DNA of 64,000 nt from Jannaschia maritima (lineage in GTDB: Bacteria; Pseudomonadota; Alphaproteobacteria; Rhodobacterales; Rhodobacteraceae). Of the stretch, positions 27,391 to 40,784 are shown in pieces. How positions within the stretch are numbered: position 1 is the first letter of the stretch; the number at the start of each line of letters is the position of its first letter. A program made the position numbers and the translations under genes. Location of the stretch: NCBI RefSeq assembly GCF_030973515.1, contig NZ_JARGZA010000006.1, forward strand, positions 124,001 to 188,000, in the 5' to 3' direction. The notes under the pieces were generated by a model. The model was given only the letters and a program-made list of their open reading frames with translations, was not told where the DNA came from and ran no database searches.

Positions 27391-27683
27391 TCCAGGACCT
27401 CCCCGCTGAACGAGAACTCGCACAGCTCCATGAACTCCGTGTCGCCGGTCAGGCGGGTCCACCACCGCTCCAGGGCGCCGGCGCGCGTGATCACGGCGGT
27501 GCGCGCCTCGCGGACGACCTCGCCGAAGGGGGCCATGATCTCGGGGCCCTCGACCTGCACCGCGTCGCCGGGATGGACGACGCTGCCGTCGTCGAAGCGG
27601 ACATGCGCCGACAGTTCCTCGAAGCGGTGCGAGATCTCGACGGTGCAGGGCACCCGTTCGGTCGTTCTGGTCAGGATGGGCAT
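27387..27683 (-). CDS. Conserved 98-aa protein between puhC and acsF, function unknown
   Basis: Small soluble acidic protein (98 aa) without signal peptide or membrane helix. It looks beta-rich in the first half (CTVEISHRFEELSAHVRFDD, GDAVQVEGPEIMAPFGE) with a short helical and beta tail (FMELCEFSFSGEVLE). A protein of this kind commonly sits between puhC and acsF in phototrophic alphaproteobacteria, but I know of no assigned function. Its stop overlaps the acsF start (ATGA), so it is made in step with the cyclase. An AcsF-associated or assembly role is an inference from position only. Confidence 0.75.
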   Translation of the reverse strand: MPILTRTTERVPCTVEISHRFEELSAHVRFDDGSVVHPGDAVQVEGPEIMAPFGEVVREARTAVITRAGALERWWTRLTGDTEFMELCEFSFSGEVLE

Positions 27684-27704
27684 GGTCGTTCCCCCTTCAC
27701 GGTT

Positions 27705-28172
27705 TCAGTCGAGCAGTCTGGCGAAGACGGCGGCGTTGTCTGCGCCGAACCCGATCAGTTCGGCACGCCACCCGGTCGTGTCGTCGCGCAGCGACAGTTG
27801 TCCGCTGTCGAAGCGGATCAGGCGGACGGGGCGGGTCACGTCCGCCCCCCGCCGCGTGCGTTCGAAGGTCAGCGCGCGGTGGACGCCGGCGACGAAGCCC
27901 CCGGTCTCGGCGTCGAAGGACGCGATCACCGTGCCGTCGGCCCCCAGCACGCGCGCGGCGCCCGTCGTCCCGTCGGCGTCGATGAAGATCGACCGCTGCG
28001 CGGCCACGCCCGACGTCTCGTCGAGCACGGGCATCGCTTCCAGCGGGCGGTCGGTCAGGCGGGCATAGCCCACGATGAACAGCGCGCACACGACCAGCGT
28101 GGCCAGGGCGCGCAGCAGCACGGTGGGGACCATCTCGCGGTCGCGGGCCCGCAGGCGGTTCTCGGGGGTCAT
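27705..28172 (-). CDS. puhC: Photosynthetic complex assembly protein PuhC
   Basis: A 155-residue membrane-anchored protein with a charged N-terminus, one helix (TVLLRALATLVVCALFIVGYA) and a periplasmic beta-rich domain (FIDADGTTGAARVLGADG, IASFDAETGGFVAGVHRAL). In Rhodobacter, PuhC is needed for efficient assembly or reorganisation of the RC-LH1 core. Four bp separate it from puhB and 21 bp from the next gene. Confidence 0.92.
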   Translation of the reverse strand: MTPENRLRARDREMVPTVLLRALATLVVCALFIVGYARLTDRPLEAMPVLDETSGVAAQRSIFIDADGTTGAARVLGADGTVIASFDAETGGFVAGVHRALTFERTRRGADVTRPVRLIRFDSGQLSLRDDTTGWRAELIGFGADNAAVFARLLD

Positions 28173-28176
28173 GGCG

Positions 28177-28824
28177 CTACTCCGCCGGAACGGCCAGGCC
28201 GCCCGGATGCTGGGGTTCGGACGGGTCCGCCGCCGCCGCGCGGGACGGGACCGCGCCGGCCGCGTCGGCGATCAGGCGCGCCACGGACGCGGCGTCGGGG
28301 ATGCAGCGCAGGGCGGGCTGCGTCGGGTTGAACCGCCAGGGCCGGACGTGCGGCCAGGTCATCAGGTACGACATCCGCGTCCGGCCCAGCGTTTGGAACG
28401 CGACCGTGCCCGTTCCGTCCGCGGCCAGCTTCAGATCCGCCGCCCCGATCCAGCGGTACGGGAACTGCAGCGTCATCGTCAGCGCTGCGCCGATGCGCAT
28501 CACCACCCGCCGGTCCGTCACCGTGTACACCGTGGCCTTCGCCTGCGCCCAGGCGACGGCCCACAGCAGCGCCGCCGTCACCCCCCACAGCACAAGGAAG
28601 AACGACGCCTCCCCGGCGGCCGCGGCCCAGGGGATCGCGGCCGCCGCGTCGACCGTCTTCCAGGCGAACAGCACCAGGAAATAGGCCGACACCCAGCGGA
28701 TCCGCAGCGCGTCGCGCAGCAGCGCCCGGACGTCGGGCGCCCCCTGCCACAGGATGCGCTCGCCCGGGGGCAGCATCTCGGGCAGGCCGCGGATGGGTTC
28801 GTGCTCGAAGTCGTCGTGGTCCAT
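28177..28824 (-). CDS. puhB: Photosynthetic complex assembly protein PuhB
   Basis: A 215-residue inner-membrane protein with helices near residues 45-60 and 70-95 and a bacterial PH-like domain (KATVYTVTDRRVVMRIGAAL, FPYRWIGAADLKLAADGTG). PuhB is a dimeric reaction-centre assembly factor in Rhodobacter. The N-terminus MDHDDFEHEPIRGLPEMLPPGERILWQG is typical. It lies 39 bp after puhA. The C-terminal ~25 residues are Ala/Pro-rich. Confidence 0.93.
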   Translation of the reverse strand: MDHDDFEHEPIRGLPEMLPPGERILWQGAPDVRALLRDALRIRWVSAYFLVLFAWKTVDAAAAIPWAAAAGEASFFLVLWGVTAALLWAVAWAQAKATVYTVTDRRVVMRIGAALTMTLQFPYRWIGAADLKLAADGTGTVAFQTLGRTRMSYLMTWPHVRPWRFNPTQPALRCIPDAASVARLIADAAGAVPSRAAAADPSEPQHPGGLAVPAE

Positions 28825-28863
28825 GGTCGGTCCCTCCCAGGCGGGGTCGCGCGGCTGCCGGCC

Positions 28864-29631
28864 TCAGCCGAGCTGCGGCTCCTGCCGGTCCCAGTTCGCG
28901 TACAGCTTGCCGCCGCCGACGAAGGCGGTGATCTTGTCCTCCTCCAGCAGGGTGACCTGGCTGGACGACTTGGTCTGCGGGATCTGCGCGAAGTGGCGCT
29001 CGTGCAGCGCCTTCACCTCGACCTCCGTCTGGAACACGCGGACCAGCTGAATGGGGATCAGGTGCTTCGTGCCGGCCGGCACCTTCACCTCGATGTAGCG
29101 GACGTGCTGCTCGGGGGCGTCGATCCACATGTCGCTGACCACGCCCGCGACCTTGTCGTCCGCGCCGCGCACCTCCAGGCCGCGGGGGTCGCGGCCCGCG
29201 CTGACGCGGAAGTCGGGCATCTTGTCCATCGGCACGATCTTGGGATGGCCGTGGCCGTCCAGCTCCGGCACGTCGCGGCGCGGCGCCCAGCTGGCGGCAC
29301 CCACGCCGTCCAGCATCGGGTCGCCCGTCGGCTCGAACGGGAAGCCGTTGGGCACGGCGGTCTTGTGCATCGCGATCTCGCGCCCCTCGGGGTTCATGTC
29401 GGGCACCGTGACGGTGCCGCGGCCATGCGGCAGCACGAAGGTCTTCTGGCTGGGCAGGGGAAACGGCCCCTGGTTGGGCGCCAAGGTCCCGTCGTCGTTC
29501 TCGAGCGGATAGCCTTCGCGCATGTTCTCCGTCTGCAGGTAGTACACCAGGAGCGCGAAGAACCCGAAGAACAGCCAAAGGCTGAGGCTGGCCAGGTCGA
29601 AGTTGGCGAAGAAGGCGTCCACCTGTTGCAT
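28864..29631 (-). CDS. puhA: Photosynthetic reaction centre subunit H
   Basis: The H subunit caps the cytoplasmic face of the reaction centre and shapes proton delivery to QB. At 255 aa it has one N-terminal transmembrane helix ([29 protein letters not shown], split across residues ~14-42) and a PRC-barrel cytoplasmic domain ([35 protein letters not shown]). It starts 24 bp after lhaA; a puhA promoter inside lhaA is known in Rhodobacter but cannot be shown here. Confidence 0.97.
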   Translation of the reverse strand: MQQVDAFFANFDLASLSLWLFFGFFALLVYYLQTENMREGYPLENDDGTLAPNQGPFPLPSQKTFVLPHGRGTVTVPDMNPEGREIAMHKTAVPNGFPFEPTGDPMLDGVGAASWAPRRDVPELDGHGHPKIVPMDKMPDFRVSAGRDPRGLEVRGADDKVAGVVSDMWIDAPEQHVRYIEVKVPAGTKHLIPIQLVRVFQTEVEVKALHERHFAQIPQTKSSSQVTLLEEDKITAFVGGGKLYANWDRQEPQLG

Positions 29632-29655
29632 GGGATGTCCTTTCGGGGCTGGCGA

Positions 29656-31068
29656 TCAGGTCGGGAAGTCGGCCAGGCCGATCCGACTCGGTGGTTGCGA
29701 TTGAGGGCGGGTTTCGGTGCGCCGGACCAGGGGGCCCAGCGCGATCAGGGTCAGGAACAGCAGCCCGACCTCCAGGTGATAGACGACGGAATAGCCGGTG
29801 GCGGGATCGTCCAGGGCCGGTCCCAGCGCGCCCGACCGGGCGAGCGTGTCCACGCCGTCCCGCAGGCCCCCGCCGACCGCCGTGGCCAGGCCCTGGGCCG
29901 ACGCCTGCGCCGCGCCCCAGACGCCCAGCGCCAGGCCGCGGCCCGCGATGTCGGTCACGGGCAGGGTCATGGCCGTCGTCAGCGTGGCGACCGCGAACAG
30001 CCCCCCGCCGAAGCCGATGCCCAGGCTGCCGGCGAAGAACAGCGCGGGCGAGCCCAGGGGCGCCGCGAAGATCACCGCGCAGAACGCGGCCAGCCCCGAC
30101 AGCACGCCCCGCGCGGCCAGCCGCGTCGCGTTCATGCCGCCCGCCAGGGCCTTCGCCGCCAGGCCGAACGCGGCCAGCGCGCCCACGGCCCAGGACGCGG
30201 TCAGCAGCGTGGTCGCCGACACCGACAGGCCCAGGATCTCCCCGCCATAGGGTTCCAGCAGGACGTCCTGCATCGTGAACGCCATCGTGCCCAGGAACAC
30301 GGCGGCGATCAGGCGGCCCGCCGTGCCGCCCCGGGTCAGGTCGGCCCAGGCATCCGCGAAACGGGGCGCGGGGGCGGCGCGCTCGGCCGCGGTCGTGGTC
30401 CGCAGCGCCTCCTGCCGCCACAGGGCCACCAAGTTCAGGACCAGCGTCGCCACCGCCGTGCCCTGGATCACGCGGATCAGCAGCACACCGTCGAAGTCCC
30501 GCAGGAGCCAGCCCAGCAGCAGCGACGACACCAGCATGCCGCCCAGGAACGCCACGTACAGCAGCGCCACCACCTGCGGCCGCGTCGCGTCGTCCGCCCG
30601 GTCGGCGGCCAGCGCCAGCCCGGCGGTCTGCGTCATGTGCATGCCGATGCCCGTCATCAGGAACGACAAGGCCACGGCCACCTCGCCCGCGAAGGGCACC
30701 TCGATCCGGTCGTAGCCGCCCAGGATCAGCAATGCGAAGGGCATGATCGCCAGGCCCCCGAACTGCCACAGCGCCCCGAACCACAGATAGGGGATGCGGC
30801 GCACACCCAGCGCCGACCGCCGGTTGTCCGACCGGAACCCCAGCAGCGCGCGGAACGGCGCGATCAGCACCGGCAGCGCGATCATCCCCGCCACCAGGAA
30901 GGCCGACAGGCCCAGTTCCACGATCATCACGCGGTTCAACGTGCCCAGCAGCATCACCGCCGCCATGCCCACGCTGATCTGGAACAGCGACAGCCGCAGC
31001 AGCTGCGCGATCGGCAATCCGGCCGACCCCGCATCCCCGAAGGGCAGGATGCGCTGCGCCAGCCTCAC
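29656..31068 (-). CDS. lhaA: LH1 assembly factor LhaA (PucC-family MFS protein)
   Basis: A 470-residue, ~12-helix major-facilitator-type protein of the BCD (bacteriochlorophyll delivery) family, required for LH1 assembly. Family marks are LGTLNRVMIVELGLSAFLVA, FRALLGFRSDNRRSALG, IPYLWFGALWQFGGLAIMPFA and VFLGTMAFTMQDVLLEPYGG. It starts with GTG at 31068, overlapping the bchM stop (GTGA). A second, shorter PucC-like paralogue is at 43162-44412 next to bchG/bchP. Confidence 0.93.
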   Translation of the reverse strand: MRLAQRILPFGDAGSAGLPIAQLLRLSLFQISVGMAAVMLLGTLNRVMIVELGLSAFLVAGMIALPVLIAPFRALLGFRSDNRRSALGVRRIPYLWFGALWQFGGLAIMPFALLILGGYDRIEVPFAGEVAVALSFLMTGIGMHMTQTAGLALAADRADDATRPQVVALLYVAFLGGMLVSSLLLGWLLRDFDGVLLIRVIQGTAVATLVLNLVALWRQEALRTTTAAERAAPAPRFADAWADLTRGGTAGRLIAAVFLGTMAFTMQDVLLEPYGGEILGLSVSATTLLTASWAVGALAAFGLAAKALAGGMNATRLAARGVLSGLAAFCAVIFAAPLGSPALFFAGSLGIGFGGGLFAVATLTTAMTLPVTDIAGRGLALGVWGAAQASAQGLATAVGGGLRDGVDTLARSGALGPALDDPATGYSVVYHLEVGLLFLTLIALGPLVRRTETRPQSQPPSRIGLADFPT

Positions 31069-31727
31069 GCCCGCAACTCCAGGCAGGTCGAGATGTAGAA
31101 GCCCGACACGACCCGCTCGATCACCGCCAGCTCGCCCCGGACCAGGCGGGCGAGGCGGGCGGGGTCCTGCGGCACCATCGCGGGCGAGCGATCCGCGCGC
31201 GGGAACGCCTTGCCCGCCAGGAACATCGCCATCAGCAGGGGCGTGCGGGGGGCCGCGGTGAACACCACCTGCGGGGCGCGCGCCGACCATGCGTCCAGCT
31301 TCGCGGCCAGATCGGCGGTGGCATAGTAGATGGTCGAATCCTGCGCCACGACCGCGTCGAACGACCCCAGGCTTGCATCGAACATGTCGCCCGCCCGGAA
31401 CGTCACCCGGTCCGCTAGCGCCGGGTCCAAACGCCGCCGCGCCACGTCCAGGATGCCGGGTGCCACGTCCACCGCCACCACGTCCGCGCCCCGCAGGGCC
31501 AGCGCGGCCGTCTTGGCCCCCGTGCCGCAACCCGCGTCCAGCACGCGGCAGCCGCGCAGGTCGGCGGGCAGCCGGTCCAGCATCGCCGCCCGCATCCGGT
31601 CCCGCCCCGCGCGCACGGTCGCGCGCACGCGGCTGACCGGCGCGTCCGACGTCAGGTCGGCCCACACCGTCTTCGCGGTGCCGTCGAAGTATCCTTCGAC
31701 GCGGGAACGGGTGGCGGCATAGTCCAT
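31065..31727 (-). CDS. bchM: Mg-protoporphyrin O-methyltransferase
   Basis: SAM-dependent enzyme (220 aa) methylating the C13 propionate of Mg-protoporphyrin IX, the step before the AcsF cyclase. The SAM motif is VLDAGCGTGAKTAALAL (about residue 60), preceded by the family N-terminus with YFDGTAKTVWADLTSDAPVS; FDAVVAQDSTIYY is motif II. One base separates its start from the bchL stop, and its stop overlaps the lhaA GTG. Confidence 0.95.
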   Translation of the reverse strand: MDYAATRSRVEGYFDGTAKTVWADLTSDAPVSRVRATVRAGRDRMRAAMLDRLPADLRGCRVLDAGCGTGAKTAALALRGADVVAVDVAPGILDVARRRLDPALADRVTFRAGDMFDASLGSFDAVVAQDSTIYYATADLAAKLDAWSARAPQVVFTAAPRTPLLMAMFLAGKAFPRADRSPAMVPQDPARLARLVRGELAVIERVVSGFYISTCLELRA

Positions 31728-31728
31728 G

Positions 31729-32732
<1,004 letters not shown>

Positions 32733-32758
32733 GCGTTTCATTGTGGCGCGCTCGAAGG

Positions 32759-35700
32759 TCATTCCGCGGCGATCCCCTCGACCCGGTCTTCCAACTCGTC
32801 GGCCGCGTCCTGCAACGCGGCCAGCGTGGCGTCGTCGGGCGTCCAGAACCGGCGGTCGCCCGCTTCCAGCAAACGGTTCGCCATGCGCGCCGATGCCTTG
32901 GGATTCAGCTCCGCCAGCCGCCGCCGCATCGCGTCGTCCAGCACGAACGTTTCCGACAGGCGCTGATACACCCAAGGCTCCACGGCACCCGTCGTCGCCG
33001 ACCAGCCCAAGGTGTTGGTCACCTGGCTCTCGATGTGGCGGACCCCTTCGGCTCCGTGCTTCAGCATGCCCTCGAACCAGCGGGGGTTCAGGCTGCGGGA
33101 CCGCGTCTCCAACGCGACCTGCTCCTCCAAGCGCCGGACCTTGGCCGCGCCCGTGGTGGCGTCGCCGATGAAGACCGGCGCGTCGGCCCCCTTCGCCCGC
33201 TTCACCGCCCGGCTGATGCCGCCCAGCGTGTCGAAGTAATGATCGACCGTCGTGACCCCGAGCTCCACGGATTCCAGGTTCTGATAGGCCAGATCGACCT
33301 GACCCAGGGTCGCCTGCAGCAGCTCGGGCTGCGCCGACGGCTTGCCGTCCCGGCCATAGGCGTGGCCCTTGCGCGCCTCGTACGCGTCGGCCAGCTCGCC
33401 CTCGTCGTCCCAGGCGCCCGAATCCACCAGCATGTTGACGTTCGACCCATACGCCCCTTCGGCGTTGGAGAAGACGCGCAGCGCCGCCTGCTCCAGACCG
33501 CATCCGGTCAGCGCGGCATGGGCCAGCGCGTTGGCGCGCAGGGGGTTCAGATGCGCGGGCTCGTCCGCGTTGGCGGCCAGCCACGCGGCCTCCGCCAGCA
33601 TCCGCGTCTGGAGCGGCAGCAGGTCGCGGAAGATGCCCGACAGGGTCATCACCACGTCCACCCGCGCCCGGCCCAGCTCGTCCAGCGGCACCAGCTCAGC
33701 GCCGCAGAGCCGCCCATAATGGTCGAACCGGGGCCGCGCGCCCATCAGCGCCATCGCCTGCGCGATGGGCATGCCGTCCGACTTGATGTTGTCGCTGCCC
33801 CACAGGACCAGGGCCACGCAGCGCGGCACCGATTCGTAGGTCCGCAACAGCAGGTCGGCCTGGGCCTGCCCCTGCCGCATCGCGTGCGCGGTGGGCATCC
33901 GGAACGGGTCGAAGGCGTGGATGTTGCGCCCGGCGGGCAGGATCTCGGGCGACCGGATCAGGTCGCCGCCGGGCACGGGCGCCACGAACCGGCCCCCCAG
34001 CGCGGCCATCAGCCCGTCCAGTTCTGCAGGCGATTCCAGGGCGGCCGTCATCGCGTCGCGGTCGCCGCCTTCGACATGGGCCAGATAGGCGTCCGCATCG
34101 ACCGCCCCGCCCACGACGTGCAGCCCGTCGGGGATCAGCGCGTCCTGCGTTTCCAGCAGCGTCAGCCACAGGTCGTCGGGGTCGCCCGACAGGTCCACCG
34201 CCGTCGCCTGATCGGCGATCAGGGCGGCCAGGTCGTCGCGCGCCGCATCGGGCGGCAGCGCGCGCCATGCCGCCAGGCTGTCCTTCAGATCGGCCAGCCC
34301 GCGATACAGCCCCGACGCCGCCAGGGGGGGCGTCACGTGGCTGACCGTCACCGCGTTCGAGCGCCGCTTGGCCAGCGTCGCCTCGGACGGGTTGTTGGCC
34401 GCGTACAGGTACACGTTGGGCATCGCGCCGATCAGCCGGTCGGGCCAGTCCGACGCGCCCATCCCCGCCTGCCGGCCCGGCATGAATTCCAGCGCGCCGT
34501 GCATCCCGAAATGCAGCACCGCGTCCGCGCCGAAGTCGCGGTCGATCCAGCGATAGAACGCGCCGAACGCATGGGTCGGCGCGAAGCCCCGCTCGAACAG
34601 CAGCCGCATCGGATCGCCCTCGTAGCCGAAGGCGGGCTGGATGCCGACGAAGACGTTGCCGAAGGTCGCGCCCAACACGAACACGCCGCGCCCGTCGGTC
34701 TGGTGGCGCCCCGGCGCGGGGCCCCACGCGGCCTCCGTCTCGGCCAGCCAGGGATCCTCGGCCACCAGGCGGTCGGCGGGGACGTGCGCCGCGACGTTGG
34801 CGTCCTGCCCGAAGCGTTCGGCGTTGCCCCCCAGCACCGCGCGGCGCAGCGCGTCCACGTCCGCGGGCACGTCCACGGCGTAGCCGTCCGCCGCCATCCG
34901 CCGCAGCGTGTTCAGCAGGCTTTCCCACACGCCCAGATGCGCCGCCGATCCGGTCGCGCCGGCATTGGGCGGGAAGTTGAACAGCACCACCGCGACCTTG
35001 CGGTCCGCCTGCCGCGACCGGCGCAGGCGGGCCAGGCGCGCGGCGCGGTCCACCAGCCGCCCGATCCGCTCCGGGCAGGGCGCCATGGCCCGGCTGTCGT
35101 CGCCCCGGCATCGCAGGGGGCAGCCGTCGCAACCGGTCGCGTCGTGGCGTCCCGCGAAGACGGTCGGGTTCGTCGCGCCGTCGATCTCCGGCAGGGCGAT
35201 CAGCATGGTGGTCTCCACCGGCCCCAGCCCGTGCTTCGACGCGCCCCACTGCCCCAGGGTCTGGAACTCCAGCGGATGCGCGGCCAGGTACGGCACGTCC
35301 AGCGCGCGCAGGACCTCCACCGCCGCGTCGCTGTCGTTGTAGGCCGGTCCCCCCACCAGGCTGAACCCCGACAGGCCCACGAGCGCGTCGATGCGCCCGC
35401 CCGCGAAGTATGCCTCGATCGCGGGCCGCGAATCGAGCCCGTGCGCGAAGGCCGGCAGCACCCGGCATCTCGCCGCCTCGAACGCGCGGATCACCGCGTC
35501 GTAATGCGCGGTGTCGCCCGCCAGCACGTAGGACCGCATCAGCAGCAGCCCGATGGTGGGTCGGCTATCCGTGCCCCGGACTTGATCCGGGGCCGCGTCG
35601 TTCTGGGCCGAACCGCTCGCGACCGCTTCTGTAGATCCCGGTTCGAGTCCGGGACCCGGCATATACCCCCCGCCTGACAGGCGTTCCCCTTCGGACCCGA

Positions 35701-36587
35701 TGGTGTACGGGGGGGCGGAGGGCCGGTCCGCAGGACGGGTCGATCCAGTGGATCGAGCCGAGGTCCGAAGCGCGGTTCGCCCGAGCGAACCGCCGGACGC
35801 ACCCCCCGGTCGGACCGGTTCTGCATCGCGTGACGCCCGCCCGGAAGACTGCCCTGCGTATGCACGGGGGGTGTACGGGGGGTGTACGGGGGGTGCATGT
35901 GACAATTCGGTCACGATGCCATGGTCGGGATGGTACAATCCGACCGCCGGATACTCGACCGGCGCCGGCACGGGCGCGCCCGTTCCCGGACCGTATCGGT
36001 CCAGCAACATCCGCAACAGCCCTTCGAAGTTGTCGTCCGATCCGCCCAGCCAATACTGCATCGACAGGAACCAGGCGCGCAGATCCTGCGCCTTGCCGGG
36101 AACGAACCGCAATATCTTGGGCAGGCGGCGCAGCATCCGCATCTGCGCCTCGCCCGTCTTGGGCGCCGCCCCGTCCGAACCGCCGCCGCGCAGCTTCTTC
36201 AGCAGTTGCATGGCGCCCGAGGCGGGCTTGGCCATGTCCAGGTCGCCCATCCTCGTCAGCCGCACGACCGACGGGTCCGACACCATCCCGACCAGCGCGT
36301 CCAGCCCGTCCCGCCGCGCCCGCAAGGCGGGCAGCACGGCCTGCAAGTGCTCGTCCAGGAACAACAATCCGCAGACCACGATGTCGGCCGCGGCGATCGC
36401 GTCGCGCGCCGCCTGCGCCTTCGCGGGCGCCTCCGTCCATTCGGCGGCGGCGTGGACCGACAGCTCCAACCCCGGCACGTCCACCGCCAGTCGCGCGCCC
36501 GCGCGCGCGATGGGACCCGCCGCGTGGGCGTCCAGCGTGACGATCGCCACGCGGTAGGGCCGGGCCGCCATTCGGGGGATGGGTCCG

Positions 36588-36598
<11 letters not shown>
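32759..36598 (-). CDS. bchH: Magnesium chelatase subunit H with in-frame repeat insertion
   Basis: Porphyrin-binding catalytic subunit of Mg-chelatase. The frame encodes 1279 aa, against about 1190 aa for Rhodobacter BchH. Normal regions include [16 protein letters not shown] at the N-terminus, [55 protein letters not shown]-like sequence and [16 protein letters not shown]. The excess is a ~110-residue low-complexity stretch (about residues 234-345, DNA 35564-35898) encoded by palindromes and a tandem repeat, between [14 protein letters not shown] and the RPTIGLLL block. The frame stays open, so the protein may work if the linker tolerates the insert. ATG 36598 overlaps the bchB stop; ATG 36571 (MAARPYRVA) is an alternative. 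Confidence 0.93.
35573..35660. repeat. REP-like palindromic element within bchH
   Basis: GCCCCGGA-CTTGA-TCCGGGGC (35573-35593, perfect 8-bp stem) and TCCCGG-TTCGAGT-CCGGGA (35636-35654) match the two arms of the bchH-bchL intergenic element (CCCCGGACTTGATCCGGGG ... GATCCCCGGGTCGAG). On the bchH strand it is translated as [11 protein letters not shown]...[13 protein letters not shown], a typical read-through of such repeats. Confidence 0.8.
35864..35896. repeat. 11-bp x3 tandem repeat within bchH
   Basis: Three head-to-tail units ACGGGGGGTGT, ACGGGGGGTGT and ACGGGGGGTGC at 35864-35874, 35875-35885 and 35886-35896. The unit length is not a multiple of three, but three copies make 33 bp and keep bchH in frame ([13 protein letters not shown]). 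A related GTGTACGGGGGGG lies at 35702-35714. Confidence 0.85.
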
Positions 36599-39926
<3,328 letters not shown>

Positions 39927-39966
39927 TTCGGAGGGAGGAACCGGTCCATTCCGTTTGACGTCCATG

Positions 39967-39984
39967 TGTCAGGGCGCATTGACA
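39967..39984. promoter_or_regulatory. PpsR/CrtJ box 2, bchF-ppaA region
   Basis: Perfect TGT-N12-ACA with symmetric outer bases (TGTCAGGGCGCATTGACA), about 54 bp upstream of the AerR/PpaA start. It could control bchF, the antirepressor gene and, through it, ppsR itself. Confidence 0.85.
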
Positions 39985-40037
39985 TTTCGGGGGAATGGCC
40001 GGACACTTGACCGACACCGGAACGCGGGGGCGGGATC

Positions 40038-40775
40038 ATGGACATCCACGTGATGGACGGCCGAAGCGGGGTGGCGTCGCCCGACATGGCCTTGGCTGCC
40101 CTCCGGCACCCCGATCGGGGCCGCGGTCCGGCCACCGTCCTGCGGGACGTGCTGCACGCCCCCGACGACGAACCCTGGCGCGTCCTGACCGACCGCGCCC
40201 TGCGCGATCCCGCTACGGCGGCCGCGATGCTCGACGCCATTCCCGCGCTGGCCGCGGCGATGGGCGACGGCTGGATGGACGACGCGCTGTCCTTCGTGGA
40301 CGTCTCCATCGGGGCGACGCGGTTGCACGCGGCCCTGCGCCGGCTGGGGGCCCCCGCGGCACGGGCGGCGACCACGCCCGCGATCCCCGTCCTCGTGCCC
40401 CCGTGGGAGCAGCACCTGCTGGCCGCGTCGCTCGCGGCCCATCGCCTGTGCGCCGCAGGACGCCGGGCCGTCGTCCTGACCGACCTGCAGCCCGCGCAGG
40501 CGGCGCGGATGCCGCTGATCCAGGCGGCCCCGGCGCTGATGGTGTCGTGCACGCGCGATCCTTCCCCCCGCCGGTTGGAGGATTATCTCCATCGCCTCAG
40601 GACGGCGCTCCGGGGCGCCGTTCCGATCGTGGTCGGGGGACCGGGATTCGGAACCGATCCGGCGGATCGCGCCGTTCCGACGGACGCGTCCTGCGTCGCG
40701 ACCGACCCCGCCGCCGCGCTGCGGTCCTTCGGCATCGCGGTCGGCGGCGGCGCGCACGCGACCAACGGGGATTAG
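40038..40775 (+). CDS. ppaA: PpsR antirepressor of the AerR/PpaA family (B12-binding)
   Basis: A 245-residue cobalamin-binding regulator. In Rhodobacter, AerR/PpaA binds B12 in the light and blocks CrtJ/PpsR repression. The N-terminal helical part (about 30-110) precedes a B12-binding-like domain. Its hallmark is PPWEQHLLAASLAAHRL, in which His126 is the likely cobalt ligand (AerR has an EQH motif); PIVVGGPGFG follows later. It lies 9 bp before ppsR on the same strand, the standard antirepressor-repressor pair. ATG at 40038 follows GGGCGGG. Confidence 0.85.
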   Translation: MDIHVMDGRSGVASPDMALAALRHPDRGRGPATVLRDVLHAPDDEPWRVLTDRALRDPATAAAMLDAIPALAAAMGDGWMDDALSFVDVSIGATRLHAALRRLGAPAARAATTPAIPVLVPPWEQHLLAASLAAHRLCAAGRRAVVLTDLQPAQAARMPLIQAAPALMVSCTRDPSPRRLEDYLHRLRTALRGAVPIVVGGPGFGTDPADRAVPTDASCVATDPAAALRSFGIAVGGGAHATNGD

Positions 40776-40784
40776 GCGGACCAT

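Larger units (their letters stand above)
35564..35898. repeat. Repeat-rich insertion inside bchH
   Basis: About 335 bp unlike the surrounding coding DNA. In order it contains a REP-like palindromic element (35573-35660), then GTGTACGGGGG at 35702-35713, the palindrome CGATCC-AGT-GGATCG (35741-35755), a strong hairpin GCGGTTCGC-CCGA-GCGAACCGC (35772-35793) flanked by pairing GTCCG/CGGAC (35763-35767 with 35794-35798), and an 11-bp x3 tandem tract. It is read in frame as a Pro/Arg/Ser/Gly-rich linker of bchH. It looks like intergenic repeat DNA captured by a gene. Confidence 0.8.

Noticed and set aside
35636-35660. Possible tRNA fragment inside bchH (GGTTCGAGTCC T-arm-like)
   Set aside because: Only a T-arm-like hairpin is present, with no acceptor, D or anticodon arms; it is explained by the palindromic repeat.
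35700-35900. CRISPR-like array in bchH because of repeated units
   Set aside because: The units are directly adjacent 11-mers without spacers, and no cas genes are present.
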